Shown here piece by piece: positions 42,904-51,317 of a stretch of 64,000 nucleotides of DNA. The stretch is from Chitinophaga deserti (GTDB taxonomy: Bacteria > Bacteroidota > Bacteroidia > Chitinophagales > Chitinophagaceae), in the NCBI RefSeq assembly GCF_003149455.1, contig NZ_QFFK01000001.1, positions 372,001 to 436,000 on the forward strand. Reading direction: 5' to 3'. The notes below the pieces were generated by a model. The model did no database searches. It was not told the origin of the DNA and saw nothing but the letters and a program-made list of their open reading frames with translations. Position numbers and translations under genes: made by a program. Position 1 is the stretch's first letter; every line of letters begins with the position of its first letter.

Positions 42904-44985
42904 TCAGCTGATGCCGCTTCCCGGAGCCACAGGGGCATCGGGGTTTACGAACACGAGCTTACCGTTATCTTCTGCCATCAGGATCATGCCCTGGCTTTCG
43001 ATACCGCGCATTTTGCGGGGGGCCAGGTTGGCCACCAGCGTTACCTGCCTGCCTATAATGGCTTCCGGCGCAAAGTGCTCCGCGATGCCTGATACTACAG
43101 TACGCTGCTCGCTTCCGAGGTCTACCGTGAGTTTCAGCAGTTTATCAGCTTTAGGCACCTTTTCTGCATGGGTAATGGTACCGGCACGCAGGTCCAGCTT
43201 CGCGAAATCATCGTACTGGATCTCCGCCTTGGCAGGCTTTGCTTCGGGTACAGGAGCTGCTGCAGTTGCAGCGGCGGCGGCAGACTTCTTCAGACCGGCA
43301 TGCAGTTTCTCTACCTGTGCAGCCACCTGTTCGTCTTCCACCTTTTTGAACAACAGTTCGGGCGGACGCAGGGAATAACCAACGCTTACCAGCTTCATGC
43401 TGCCTGCGTTCTCCCAGTCCAGCATCTTATCCACCACTTTGAGCATATGGCAGATCTTCTGCGCCGTAAACGGCAGGAAGGGATTGAGGAAAATGGCCAG
43501 GTTAGCCGTCAGCTGCAGGCACACGTGCAGGCAGTTGTCGATCGCTTGCTGGTTCTGCTGTTGCAGCTCTGGTGTTTTAGCCAGAATCCAGGGTTGTTTT
43601 TCCTGCAGATAGCGGTTGCCTTCACGTGCCACGTTCATCACTTCAGACAGTGCATCGCGGAAGCGGTAGGTTTCCAGGTTCTCTGAAATCTTCAGCTTGG
43701 CATCCTGCAGCATGGCGAATATGGCATCGTCTGCCGCATCTTTCACAGCAGCATGCATCGGGGGCACCTTACCACCACAGAGCTTGTGCATGAGCACCAT
43801 CGTACGGTTTACGAAGTTGCCGAGGTTAGCTACCAGCTCGTTGTTATTGCGGTCCTGGAAATCTTTCCAGGTAAAGTCATTGTCTTTGGTTTCAGGCGCC
43901 GTGGAGCAAAGTACGTAACGGAGCACGTCCTGCTGGTCGGGGAAATCCTGGATATAATCGTGTACCCATACTGCCCAGTTACGGGAGGTAGATACCTTTT
44001 CACCTTCGATATTGAGGAATTCGTTGGCAGGTACGTTATCAGGAACAATGAAGTTACCATGCCCTTTCAGCATCGCCGGGAAGATGATGCAGTGGAACAC
44101 GATATTATCTTTCCCGATGAAGTGCACGAGGCGTGTATCTTCTTTACACCAGTAATCTGCCCAGTTATCGGTCAGTTCCTTGGTGGCGGAAATATACCCG
44201 ATAGGCGCGTCGAACCAAACGTAGAGTACTTTACCTTCTGCATCGGGCAGGGGCACTTTAATACCCCAGTTACTGTCGCGCGTCATGGCACGGCTTTGCA
44301 GCCCGTTATCCAGCCAGCTTTTACATTGGCCGAATACGTTATTCTTCCATTCTTTATGCTCTTCGAGGATCCATTGTTTCAGCCAGGGCTCGTACTGCTG
44401 CAGCGGCATGTACCAGTGTTTGGTTTTGCGCTTCACAGGCACCGCGTCGCTGAGGGCGGAGCGGGGGTTAATGAGCTCATCCGGACTGAGCGAACTGCCG
44501 CAGCGCTCGCACTGGTCGCCATAAGCACGGTCGTTCCCACATTTGGGGCAGGTACCGATGATATAGCGGTCGGCCAGGAACACCTGTTTGATTTCATCAA
44601 AATATTGCTCGGACTCTCTTTCTTCGAACAGTCCTTTATCGTACATCACTTTGAAGAAATCCGCTGCCGTTTCGTGATGGATCTGGCGGGAGGTGCGGGA
44701 GAATATATCGAAAGAAATACCCATGGCCGCGAAGCTGTCGCGGATCACGGCGTAGTACTTGTCTACAATATCTTGCGGGGAGACGTTTTCCTGCATCGCC
44801 TTGATGGTGATAGGCACACCATGTTCATCGGTTCCGCAGACGAATTTCACGTCCATTTTTCTGGCTCTGAGATACCGCACGTAAATATCTGACGGCAGGT
44901 AGCATCCGGCCAGGTGCCCTATGTGCACCGGTCCGTTGGCATAGGGTAAAGCTGCCGTCACCAGGTATCTGTTAAATTTTTCCAT
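42904..44985 (-). CDS. metG: Methionine--tRNA ligase MetG
   Basis: 693 residues from the ATG at 44985 (MEKFNRYLVTAALPYANGP); 52 further upstream codons are open but lie in promoter DNA. The HIGH motif is HIGH in GPVHIGHLAG, zinc ligands lie in CPKCGN...CERCG, and the KMSKS loop appears as KVSTS (GEKVSTSRNWAV). A C-terminal tRNA-binding OB domain (about 590-693) begins IQYDDFAKLDLRAGTI after an Ala/Pro/Lys linker. It charges initiator and elongator tRNA-Met. Confidence 0.97.
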   Translation of the reverse strand: MEKFNRYLVTAALPYANGPVHIGHLAGCYLPSDIYVRYLRARKMDVKFVCGTDEHGVPITIKAMQENVSPQDIVDKYYAVIRDSFAAMGISFDIFSRTSRQIHHETAADFFKVMYDKGLFEERESEQYFDEIKQVFLADRYIIGTCPKCGNDRAYGDQCERCGSSLSPDELINPRSALSDAVPVKRKTKHWYMPLQQYEPWLKQWILEEHKEWKNNVFGQCKSWLDNGLQSRAMTRDSNWGIKVPLPDAEGKVLYVWFDAPIGYISATKELTDNWADYWCKEDTRLVHFIGKDNIVFHCIIFPAMLKGHGNFIVPDNVPANEFLNIEGEKVSTSRNWAVWVHDYIQDFPDQQDVLRYVLCSTAPETKDNDFTWKDFQDRNNNELVANLGNFVNRTMVLMHKLCGGKVPPMHAAVKDAADDAIFAMLQDAKLKISENLETYRFRDALSEVMNVAREGNRYLQEKQPWILAKTPELQQQNQQAIDNCLHVCLQLTANLAIFLNPFLPFTAQKICHMLKVVDKMLDWENAGSMKLVSVGYSLRPPELLFKKVEDEQVAAQVEKLHAGLKKSAAAAATAAAPVPEAKPAKAEIQYDDFAKLDLRAGTITHAEKVPKADKLLKLTVDLGSEQRTVVSGIAEHFAPEAIIGRQVTLVANLAPRKMRGIESQGMILMAEDNGKLVFVNPDAPVAPGSGIS

Positions 44986-45069
44986 TGGCGTATTCTCCGT
45001 TAAAAAATTGAAAATAACACTTACTTTGGTTCCCCATTGCAGGTTATTTGTGAATTTATTACTAATCTG

Positions 45070-45103
45070 CAAAGGTAAACTAAAGCGCTGTAGAATGATC
45101 AAA
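45070..45103 (-). promoter_or_regulatory. Possible metG promoter
   Basis: On the minus strand TACCTTTG (45070-45077) is a perfect -7 element, and TTTG at 45100-45103 lies 22 bases upstream, slightly more than the usual 19-21. The -33 element falls inside the start of the divergent LD-carboxypeptidase gene. Confidence 0.45.
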
Positions 45104-46006
45104 ATTCCGCCATATCTGAAAAAAGGCGACCTTATAGGCATTATGTGCCCCAGTAGTAAAATGGAGCTCCAGGCGGCTGAATATGCGGCAGAAGTACTGC
45201 GGTCCTGGGGCTACCGGGTTCATCTCGGTATCACGGTAGGTACCAGTTTCCATAATTTCTCCGCTCCGGACGAGCTCCGGCTCGAAGAACTCCAGGATAT
45301 GCTGGACGATAAAGAGATAAAAGCCATCCTTTTCGGCCGTGGCGGATACGGCATGGTTTGTATCCTCGACCGGATCAACTTTTCCCGCTTCCGCAAGCAT
45401 CCCAAATGGCTTTGCGGATACAGCGACATCACCGTACTGCACACCCACCTCCTCGAACAGCATAAAACCGCCAGCCTGCATACCCTTATGTGCAGCGGCA
45501 TCTCCTCCTCCACAAAGGATAATGACTATGTAGCCAGCCTGAGAGACGCACTTTCCGGCAAACGAAGCCGCTATTCCACAGCCGCGCATGACATGAACCG
45601 TTCCGGCAAAGCCACCGGAGCCCTTGTAGGTGGTAACCTCACCCTCCTTTCCAATGTTTCAGGCACGCCTTCACAGCCCAAAACCAAAGGCAGGATTCTC
45701 GTACTGGAAGATATCGGCGAATACCGCTATAATATCGACCGTATGATGTATAACCTCAAACGGGCAGGATGGCTCGATGAGCTGGCCGGTCTCGTGGTAG
45801 GCTCCTTCGCCGACCCGCGCGAAACCGATACCCCCTTCGGGCAAACGGAGTTCGAGATCATCAGGAACCTGGTAGCGGAATACGATTACCCCGTATGCTA
45901 CAACTTCCCCGTAGGGCATCAGGACGAGAACTACGCGCTCAAAATGGGTGTTCCCCATGAGCTGAAGGTTTCCCCCCGCGGTGTTTCCCTAACGGAAGTG
46001 CGCTAA
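45095..46006 (+). CDS. LD-carboxypeptidase (peptidase family S66, LdcA-like)
   Basis: 303 residues from the ATG at 45095 (MIKIPPYLKKGDLIGIMCPS); the frame is open upstream but overlaps the metG control region. S66 motifs: GIMCPSSKM, LFGRGGYGMVCILDRI, the nucleophile Ser in LCGYSDITVLH, the Glu in ILVLEDIGEYRYNIDRM and the His in FPVGHQDENYAL. It cleaves the terminal D-Ala from tetrapeptides of recycled murein in the cytoplasm. Divergent from metG with about 110 bp between start codons. Confidence 0.92.
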   Translation: MIKIPPYLKKGDLIGIMCPSSKMELQAAEYAAEVLRSWGYRVHLGITVGTSFHNFSAPDELRLEELQDMLDDKEIKAILFGRGGYGMVCILDRINFSRFRKHPKWLCGYSDITVLHTHLLEQHKTASLHTLMCSGISSSTKDNDYVASLRDALSGKRSRYSTAAHDMNRSGKATGALVGGNLTLLSNVSGTPSQPKTKGRILVLEDIGEYRYNIDRMMYNLKRAGWLDELAGLVVGSFADPRETDTPFGQTEFEIIRNLVAEYDYPVCYNFPVGHQDENYALKMGVPHELKVSPRGVSLTEVR

Positions 46007-46022
46007 ACACGCAGTAAAGCTG

Positions 46023-46841
46023 CTATAACTGCAGCAGGGAATCAAGTTTCTGGTGGAAGAATGGGTAGTCGCTCAGGTTATTATGCTCCCCGTCTTTAAT
46101 GGTAAACAGGGTATCGCCCCGTTTGAAGTGGGCTTTCAGCTTTATGCCGGAGGCATAGGGCACCGTTTCGTCTTCCGTACCATGGAAGATGGCAACGGGA
46201 GCGGTTACTTTAGGGAGGTATTCGTTGGTAGGCAGCTTAAACTTCAGCAGAAGGCTATAGGGGTAGATGGGCGCTGCTTCGGCAGCTACATCTCCTATAT
46301 TATAATAGGGTGTTTCCAGTATAAGGCGGCGGCAATCGCGGACCGATGCCAGCTGGGTGGCGATCCCCGTTCCGAGAGATTTCCCGTATATCACGATCTG
46401 GTGAGGTGCAAAGCGGGTACGGGCCACTTTGTACATGAGGAGCGCATCTTCATACATGGCTTCTTCCGTAAGCCGGCCCGTGCTTTTCCCGAATTCCCGG
46501 TAATCCATAATCAGCACATCATACCCGTTCCGGGTAAAATTGGGCATATACTTCGCATACCGGTTAATATTGGCTGAATTCCCATGGAAATACAGCACCA
46601 TCCCCCTTGGCCGCTCCGCTTTGAACAATACCGCACTCAGCTTCACTTTCTTATTCACCGGGATCAGCATCTCCTGGAAGGGTACATCGAACTTATACTG
46701 GTAATTGGCCGGCAGCACTTCCGGATGAAACAGCAGCCTGTCCTGTACAAAATACAGTCCGATACCTGCTGCCAGGTACACGGCGATAGCCCAGATGGCG
46801 ATGGTTTTGAGATGCTTAAGTATGGCGGTCAGCTGCGGCAT
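46023..46841 (-). CDS. Alpha/beta hydrolase, membrane-anchored (tandem copy 2)
   Basis: 272 residues with an N-terminal membrane helix (IAIWAIAVYLAAGIGLYFVQ) followed by DRLLFHPEVLP. The nucleophile elbow is YGKSLGTGIA, the acid lies in FHGTEDETVPY and the His in DGEHNNLSDYPFF. This is the BEM46/YfhR-like serine hydrolase type, probably a membrane-associated esterase of unknown substrate. It follows a paralogue of the same layout (46864-47643) with 22 bp between them, so both are likely co-transcribed after a local duplication. Confidence 0.88.
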   Translation of the reverse strand: MPQLTAILKHLKTIAIWAIAVYLAAGIGLYFVQDRLLFHPEVLPANYQYKFDVPFQEMLIPVNKKVKLSAVLFKAERPRGMVLYFHGNSANINRYAKYMPNFTRNGYDVLIMDYREFGKSTGRLTEEAMYEDALLMYKVARTRFAPHQIVIYGKSLGTGIATQLASVRDCRRLILETPYYNIGDVAAEAAPIYPYSLLLKFKLPTNEYLPKVTAPVAIFHGTEDETVPYASGIKLKAHFKRGDTLFTIKDGEHNNLSDYPFFHQKLDSLLQL

Positions 46842-46863
46842 TGGTTTGTTTTTAAAGGGGTGG

Positions 46864-47643
46864 CTACTCCTGCAGGATGTCGCGGATGAACGTATGGTAT
46901 TCCGGGAAAGACGAAAGATTGTTGTGCCCTCCTCCTTTAATGCGTATCAGCGTCACCTTTCCGGGATTCAGATCGCGGAGGCTTTCACTGTGCCGGATAG
47001 GGATCAGCCTGTCTTTCGTTCCGTGCAGGATGTAGGTATGACAGTTCACCTTGCGGATCCATTGATCGGCGCGGAGGTGGTACTTCAACACCCATGTTAC
47101 CGGTAAAATAGGCAAAAAACGTTTGACGACGCGGGTAAAACTGTAATATGGTGCGTGAAGGATGCAGTAACGGGGCCGGTTATCGCAGGCCAGCTTCACT
47201 GCAAAGCCGCTTCCCATGCTCCGCCCGTAAACGAGCATATGGCTTTCCGGGTACTTTGCCAGCTGGGCATCGTATACAAACTGGGCATCTTTCAGCAGCT
47301 GAGACTCCGTGCGCCTGCCGGTACTTTTCCCGAAGCCCCTGTAATCCACCATTAATACATCATACCCGTGGCGGGTATAATCGCGGGCATACTTCCCCCA
47401 ACCTTTGATGCTGCGGGTATTGCCATGGAAGTAAAGGAGCAGCCCCCGCGGCGCTTCCACGGTAAAATGCAGTCCATTCAGCCTTACTCCGGGTTCGGGA
47501 TCGAAAAAGAGCTCTTCGAAAGGCTGGTCGTAACGGAAGATGAAATCGGGGCGTAGTTTTTCCGGCTTCCAGATGAAGCGGTCCTGGATAATGAAAACCA
47601 GTACGATGACAATGATATAACCGGCGAGGATGTAATAAACCAT
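46864..47643 (-). CDS. Alpha/beta hydrolase, membrane-anchored (tandem copy 1)
   Basis: 259 residues, N-terminal helix YYILAGYIIVIVLVFIIQ followed by DRFIWKPEKL, then an alpha/beta hydrolase fold with GFGKSTGRRTESQLL, the elbow VYGRSMGSGFA, the acid in LHGTKDRLIPI and the His in GGGHNNLSSFPEY. It shares motif order and the RGxxLYFHGN segment with its neighbour, indicating paralogy. Substrate unknown. It starts 29 bp after the ThiF-like gene on the same strand. Confidence 0.88.
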   Translation of the reverse strand: MVYYILAGYIIVIVLVFIIQDRFIWKPEKLRPDFIFRYDQPFEELFFDPEPGVRLNGLHFTVEAPRGLLLYFHGNTRSIKGWGKYARDYTRHGYDVLMVDYRGFGKSTGRRTESQLLKDAQFVYDAQLAKYPESHMLVYGRSMGSGFAVKLACDNRPRYCILHAPYYSFTRVVKRFLPILPVTWVLKYHLRADQWIRKVNCHTYILHGTKDRLIPIRHSESLRDLNPGKVTLIRIKGGGHNNLSSFPEYHTFIRDILQE

Positions 47644-47672
47644 ACAGGACCGGGGTATTGGGTAAAAACGGG

Positions 47673-48479
47673 TCAGTCTTCCACATCCGGAACGATCTCC
47701 AGGCCGTAATCGTCGGCAGAGAGCAATCCGTTATCCTTCACGCCCTGTATCTTGGCCGGATCGGAATGGAGGTCGCGCACTTCGAACTGATGATGCAGGT
47801 AGTTGAAGGTATGTAATTTCCCTGCTAGTCCGGGTACACCCGCCAGGTATTTGATGATCTCATTGACCATCAGGAGGGCTGTTGCACCATGGGTAGCGCC
47901 CATGGCACCGGCATCGAAATTGCGGAAATCATCTACCAGGAACTCGTTGCAGCGATAAGAGGCAGCAGGCCCGCCATTTACCGGCAGCATATTGAACCCG
48001 CCCCACCAGGCCGTCCAGTTATGTACTTCTCCCATTACAAAGGGCTTACCCTCCAGCATACACGCATCATTCACCACGAGGTGGGTAGGCCGGTGCTGTG
48101 AGCAGTCCACCACCAGGTCGAATCCCTGAATTACCTGCAGGGCATTATCGGGGCGTACCTGTATCAGTAAGGGGTAGTGTTTGTTCCAGGGGTTGAGGGA
48201 GAAGAGGCGGCTGGCAGCCATTTTAGCTTTGTGCTTGCGCAGGTCCTGCATGTTGAACAGTGGCTGACGGTGGAAGTCTTCTTCCAGCACCACACCATAA
48301 TCTGCAATTCCGATCACTCCCACGCCGGCAGCGCTGAGGTATTGGGCAATGGGGCTTCCCAATCCGCCCGCCCCAATGATGAGGATGCGTGCTTTCTTCA
48401 GTTGCTCCTGCATCTGCACGCCCATGCCGGGCACTGCGATCGGATGCTTATATCTGTGCAATTCTTTTTCTGACAACAT
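47673..48479 (-). CDS. ThiF/HesA/MoeB family adenylyltransferase-like protein
   Basis: 268 residues. The E1-type nucleotide-binding loop IIGAGGLGSPIAQYLSAAGVG and the DYGVVLEEDFHRQPLF segment (Arg finger region) are clear, as is VVDCSQHRPTHLVVNDAC. MoeB-type zinc CxxC pairs are absent. Family members adenylate the C-terminal Gly of ThiS/MoaD-like sulfur carriers; here no thiS, moaD or rhodanese gene is adjacent, so the partner is unknown. It is the first gene in a minus-strand run with the two hydrolases. Confidence 0.85.
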   Translation of the reverse strand: MLSEKELHRYKHPIAVPGMGVQMQEQLKKARILIIGAGGLGSPIAQYLSAAGVGVIGIADYGVVLEEDFHRQPLFNMQDLRKHKAKMAASRLFSLNPWNKHYPLLIQVRPDNALQVIQGFDLVVDCSQHRPTHLVVNDACMLEGKPFVMGEVHNWTAWWGGFNMLPVNGGPAASYRCNEFLVDDFRNFDAGAMGATHGATALLMVNEIIKYLAGVPGLAGKLHTFNYLHHQFEVRDLHSDPAKIQGVKDNGLLSADDYGLEIVPDVED

Positions 48480-48505
48480 GATCTGCTACGGTCTGATTTC
48501 CAACG

Positions 48506-48513
48506 CAAAGATA
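48506..48513 (-). promoter_or_regulatory. Possible -7 element for the ThiF-like gene
   Basis: TATCTTTG on the minus strand matches the Bacteroidota -7 consensus about 27 bp upstream of the ThiF-like start. No clear -33 TTTG is found at the normal distance, which would fall inside the histidine kinase gene. Confidence 0.35.
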
Positions 48514-48515
48514 AC

Positions 48516-49883
48516 CTACTCTTGCGGAAACTCCATTGTAAAACGGCTCCCCTTTCCTAAAACGCTTTCCACGCGAATTTTACCCTTATGCGCATCCACG
48601 ATGGCTTTTACATAGCTAAGCCCAAGACCGAAGCCTTTTACGTTGTGAACGTTGCCGGTGTGTGCACGGTAGAATTTCTCGAAGATGCGGGATACGGTAT
48701 CACGCGTCATCCCTATACCGTTATCAGCGATGGAGATGACGAGATGCTTGCGTGTGTTGGAGGTGGTGATGCGGATCTCCAGATTGTCTTTCGAATACTT
48801 GATAGCATTATCGAGCAGATTGAAGATCAGGTTGGAGAAATGCACTTCGTCTGCTTTAAGGATAGGCTGGATGGCATTCAGCTGAAGATCCACCCGCCCG
48901 TTTTTGCCGTCGAGCTGGAGGCGGAGGTTATCGATGGTATGTGTGATGAGCTGGTGAACGTCGATAGGCTGCAGGTTGGGGGAAAGCTCTTCCTTTTCCA
49001 TGAGGGCGGATTGGAGGATGGATTCCACCTGCTTGTTCATACGCTTATTTTCATCCTTGATGATGCCTGAGAAGTAGCGGATTTTCTCTTTGTTTTCCAT
49101 GACACGTTCGTTACCGATGGCGTCTATTGCGAGAGAGATAGTGGCCAGCGGTGTTTTGAGTTCGTGGGTCATGTTGTTGATGAAATCGCTTTTGATTTCA
49201 GAGAGTTTTTTCTGCCCGAGCATAGTGCGTATGGTGAGTGCGAAAGCCGTTACGATGATGATAGTGAACAGGATGCTGCCGAAGATCATCCACCCGAGGG
49301 ATTTGAATACGGTGAGGCTGCTTTGCGGTACAAAAACGTGGAGCACTTCCATGGTGGGGGAAGCGAAGTTTTCTGCTAGCGGCACAATGATTTCCTGGTA
49401 TAATGCAGAGTCCATTTCCCGGCGGCGGAGGCGTTCTACAAAGTGGCGGGATGCAAGCTGGATGCTGGTTCTGTACTGTGTGCCTGTTTCAATCCCTGAT
49501 TCGATACCGAACTCGAAGAGGGTATCCAGTTTCCGTTCTTTCATCGCTTTGCGGAGTACGGAAGAAACTTCATTTACATCTACCTGTGCGGAGATGGGAA
49601 TAAGCGGTTTGATGAAGTTATCGGAGAGAGGATCCAGCGACAGTCTGCCGGAAGCTACGCCGTCTTTATTCCTGTCAATCTGAATACGTGTAACGGGAGT
49701 GAGAGAACGGCTCAGGAGCTCATTACCTGCGGCGAGGACGGCTTCAGTCATCTTCTGTTCTTTCTCTTCTTTCCTGATGTGGGCAGCATTACGAATCCAG
49801 CTAAACTGTATGTAGATGATACCCAGAAGAGAGAGAGTAATCAGGGAAATTATGACAGGAAATATCTTTTTTAACGGCAACAT
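48516..49883 (-). CDS. Sensor histidine kinase (orphan)
   Basis: 455 residues. Two membrane helices (FPVIISLITLSLLGIIYIQF near residue 10, and WMIFGSILFTIIIVTAFAL near residue 210) bound a periplasmic sensor of about 170 residues without a recognised fold. The HisKA domain carries the phospho-acceptor His in MTHELKTPLATISLA; the ATPase domain has NLLDNAIKY, SIADNGIGM and GFGLGLSYVKAI. No response regulator gene is adjacent in the window, so its partner is unknown. The kinase could act on the Pho-like site upstream at 50013-50030 (speculative). Confidence 0.93.
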   Translation of the reverse strand: MLPLKKIFPVIISLITLSLLGIIYIQFSWIRNAAHIRKEEKEQKMTEAVLAAGNELLSRSLTPVTRIQIDRNKDGVASGRLSLDPLSDNFIKPLIPISAQVDVNEVSSVLRKAMKERKLDTLFEFGIESGIETGTQYRTSIQLASRHFVERLRRREMDSALYQEIIVPLAENFASPTMEVLHVFVPQSSLTVFKSLGWMIFGSILFTIIIVTAFALTIRTMLGQKKLSEIKSDFINNMTHELKTPLATISLAIDAIGNERVMENKEKIRYFSGIIKDENKRMNKQVESILQSALMEKEELSPNLQPIDVHQLITHTIDNLRLQLDGKNGRVDLQLNAIQPILKADEVHFSNLIFNLLDNAIKYSKDNLEIRITTSNTRKHLVISIADNGIGMTRDTVSRIFEKFYRAHTGNVHNVKGFGLGLSYVKAIVDAHKGKIRVESVLGKGSRFTMEFPQE

Positions 49884-50012
49884 TCTGAAAAGCTATGAAA
49901 CGATAAATATAGGGAAAAAACTCCCTTATAACGGTAATTGCTATAGCAACTGTGATACAAAATTATAGGGGTATATAGTACAATGGGGGGCACTGCTGTT
50001 AAAAAACATCAC

Positions 50013-50030
50013 TTTAACGTAATTTTAACG
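50013..50030 (+). promoter_or_regulatory. Direct repeat resembling a response-regulator (Pho box-like) site
   Basis: TTTAACG occurs at 50013-50019 and again at 50024-50030, an 11-bp spacing typical of OmpR/PhoB-family binding sites, with repeats similar to the TTAACA/CTTAACC units of PhoP/PhoB boxes in other phyla. It lies 34 bp upstream of a -7 element, a normal activator position. Confidence 0.45.
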
Positions 50031-50063
50031 GGGAAATTGCGCGGTTATTAAGTGTACTTTACA

Positions 50064-50071
50064 TACCTTTG
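50064..50071 (+). promoter_or_regulatory. -7 promoter element of a putative small RNA
   Basis: TACCTTTG matches TAnnTTTG. Only a TTG at 50037-50039 lies upstream, 24 bases away, so the -33 element is weak, which would fit activator dependence through the adjacent direct repeat. Confidence 0.5.
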
Positions 50072-50077
50072 TTCTGT

Positions 50078-50213
50078 GATCTGGTACCAAATTTGCTACT
50101 GGATTACAATACAAAGAAGCGAATAAACTTTCTACATACATCGACGTGGATTCGTTCCATAAGCGATTTAGATTTTGGTTGATAAAATGGTAAGGGATCT
50201 GTCTAGGTCCCTT
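50078..50213 (+). ncRNA. Putative small RNA of about 140 nt with intrinsic terminator
   Basis: A -7 element at 50064 and a perfect terminator (AAGGGA at 50192-50197, complement at 50208-50213, then eight T in all) enclose about 140 bases without a convincing open frame. Internal pairing is possible: GAAGCGAAT near 50116 with ATTCGTTC near 50150, and CCAT near 50157 with ATGG near 50187. I do not recognise it as a known RNA class; tmRNA, 6S RNA and riboswitch cores were considered but not matched. No gene follows within 360 bp on this strand, so a leader role is unlikely. Confidence 0.4.
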
Positions 50214-50220
50214 TTTTTAT
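50192..50220 (+). terminator. Intrinsic terminator of the putative small RNA
   Basis: Six-base-pair stem AAGGGA/TCCCTT with a ten-base loop and a T-run to 50218. The match to the terminator pattern is strong even though no protein gene ends nearby. Confidence 0.8.
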
Positions 50221-50582
50221 TGCTTCAACTTCCCAATATAACTTATTGTAAAACAGCAGTATGGAATCCTTACGATTCCGTGCCCCCCTTTTTGTGCTGC
50301 CGGAACTCATAACGCAGGATGAAGACATCCTATTGCCTTTCATATTACCGAATTGTGGAAACTGTGGAAAAACTGCCGTAGCCCAGGGTGAGAATATCCC
50401 CGATTTCCGGAGATTATGTGATTCATAAATAATAAAGAAGAGTGAAGGCCACTGGAGGCTTTCGGGTATATATACCTGTTGAACAGTATCAAAACTAGAG
50501 CAAAGGAATCTCCGGAATTCGGAGGTGGTATTTTTTGCATTGATTTCGGCTTTAAATTGAACCCGAAATCAAAAAACCACTT
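50221..50582. other. Gene-free stretch before the small unknown genes
   Basis: About 360 bases. A small symmetric element CTCCG-GAATT-CGGAG occurs around 50510-50524 followed by a T-run; it could be a weak terminator or an operator for the gene at 50583. Nothing else is recognised. Confidence 0.4.
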
Positions 50583-50870
50583 ATGGACTCATTATTTTTC
50601 GTAACCGGGGCACTTATCTACGTGTATTGTATGTGGAGTTACATTCTGATACTATCTGCAGAGCTGCTATACGGTGATGTATACTATGCCATAGCACACC
50701 GCCATCCGGATAGCATGCAGGAATTCACCGGGCCCTACTCCGGTAAAAAGGTCAGGCTTTATGTGCACCGGGAAAACCCTCCGGAATGGATTGAGAAAGC
50801 GAAGGAAATCCAGCATGAGATCCACATTCAATACCACGCTTATCACCTGAAAAGATTACAGAAACACTAA
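50583..50870 (+). CDS. Small protein of unknown function with N-terminal membrane helix
   Basis: 95 residues. A membrane segment (LFFVTGALIYVYCMWSYILILSA) opens the protein; the remainder is polar with DVYYAIAHRHPDSMQEF and a basic His-rich end (HIQYHAYHLKRLQKH). No family recognised. It is followed 12 bp later by another unknown open frame on the same strand. Being surrounded by non-coding DNA and lacking homologues I can name, it might be lineage-specific. Confidence 0.6.
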   Translation: MDSLFFVTGALIYVYCMWSYILILSAELLYGDVYYAIAHRHPDSMQEFTGPYSGKKVRLYVHRENPPEWIEKAKEIQHEIHIQYHAYHLKRLQKH

Positions 50871-50882
50871 ACCCATTGACCA

Positions 50883-51317
50883 TTGTTTTTTAACCCTCAG
50901 CCACCCAATGCTTTGAAATTGAGGCTGGCAGCTACAATAGGCGGCATTTTCAGCGGAATGTCCTTGCTATACTATTATCAGGAGCAGGAAGCATCCGGCA
51001 CTGTTCCCCCAATATGGCTGTTATACCTGTCACCTACCTGCTCAGTATTATTGAAGTCGTGCTGCTACTACTTGCTCATCCGGCTGGATGAATATATTAC
51101 TTCCCGGAAGATCAGGAAGCGAAAAGCCCTGGTAGATAATAACATATCGATTTCTGCCAGCCGTGAAAACATTAGTAAGGCACACGCCGCTTATCTCCAA
51201 CGCAGGCAAACTGACGCAGACAGGAGTGTGATTGAATATCATCACGCCATGTTACAGAAAGCACTTCGTAAGCCGTCGGAGCATACCGGGCACAGTAATC
51301 CCGAGAATGATGACTGA
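50883..51317 (+). CDS. Hypothetical protein with two membrane helices
   Basis: 144 residues if initiated at the TTG at 50883, 12 bp after the upstream gene; the first in-frame ATG is only at 50958. Helices around residues 15-30 (LAATIGGIFSGMSLLYYY) and 43-65 (IWLLYLSPTCSVLLKSCCYYLLI) are followed by a polar tail with many Arg, Ser and Asn residues. No family recognised. Coupling with the preceding gene and coding-like composition support it, but the start codon is uncertain. Confidence 0.5.
   Translation: MFFNPQPPNALKLRLAATIGGIFSGMSLLYYYQEQEASGTVPPIWLLYLSPTCSVLLKSCCYYLLIRLDEYITSRKIRKRKALVDNNISISASRENISKAHAAYLQRRQTDADRSVIEYHHAMLQKALRKPSEHTGHSNPENDD

Noticed and set aside
43753..44892. A 379-codon frame antisense to metG
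   Set aside because: metG is unambiguous by HIGH, zinc and tRNA-binding domains; the opposite frame has no features.
50078..50220. Interpretation of the putative small RNA as a tRNA, tmRNA, 6S RNA or riboswitch
   Set aside because: No cloverleaf, no tag-peptide frame, no clear central bubble, and no downstream gene within the transcript. It remains an unclassified candidate.
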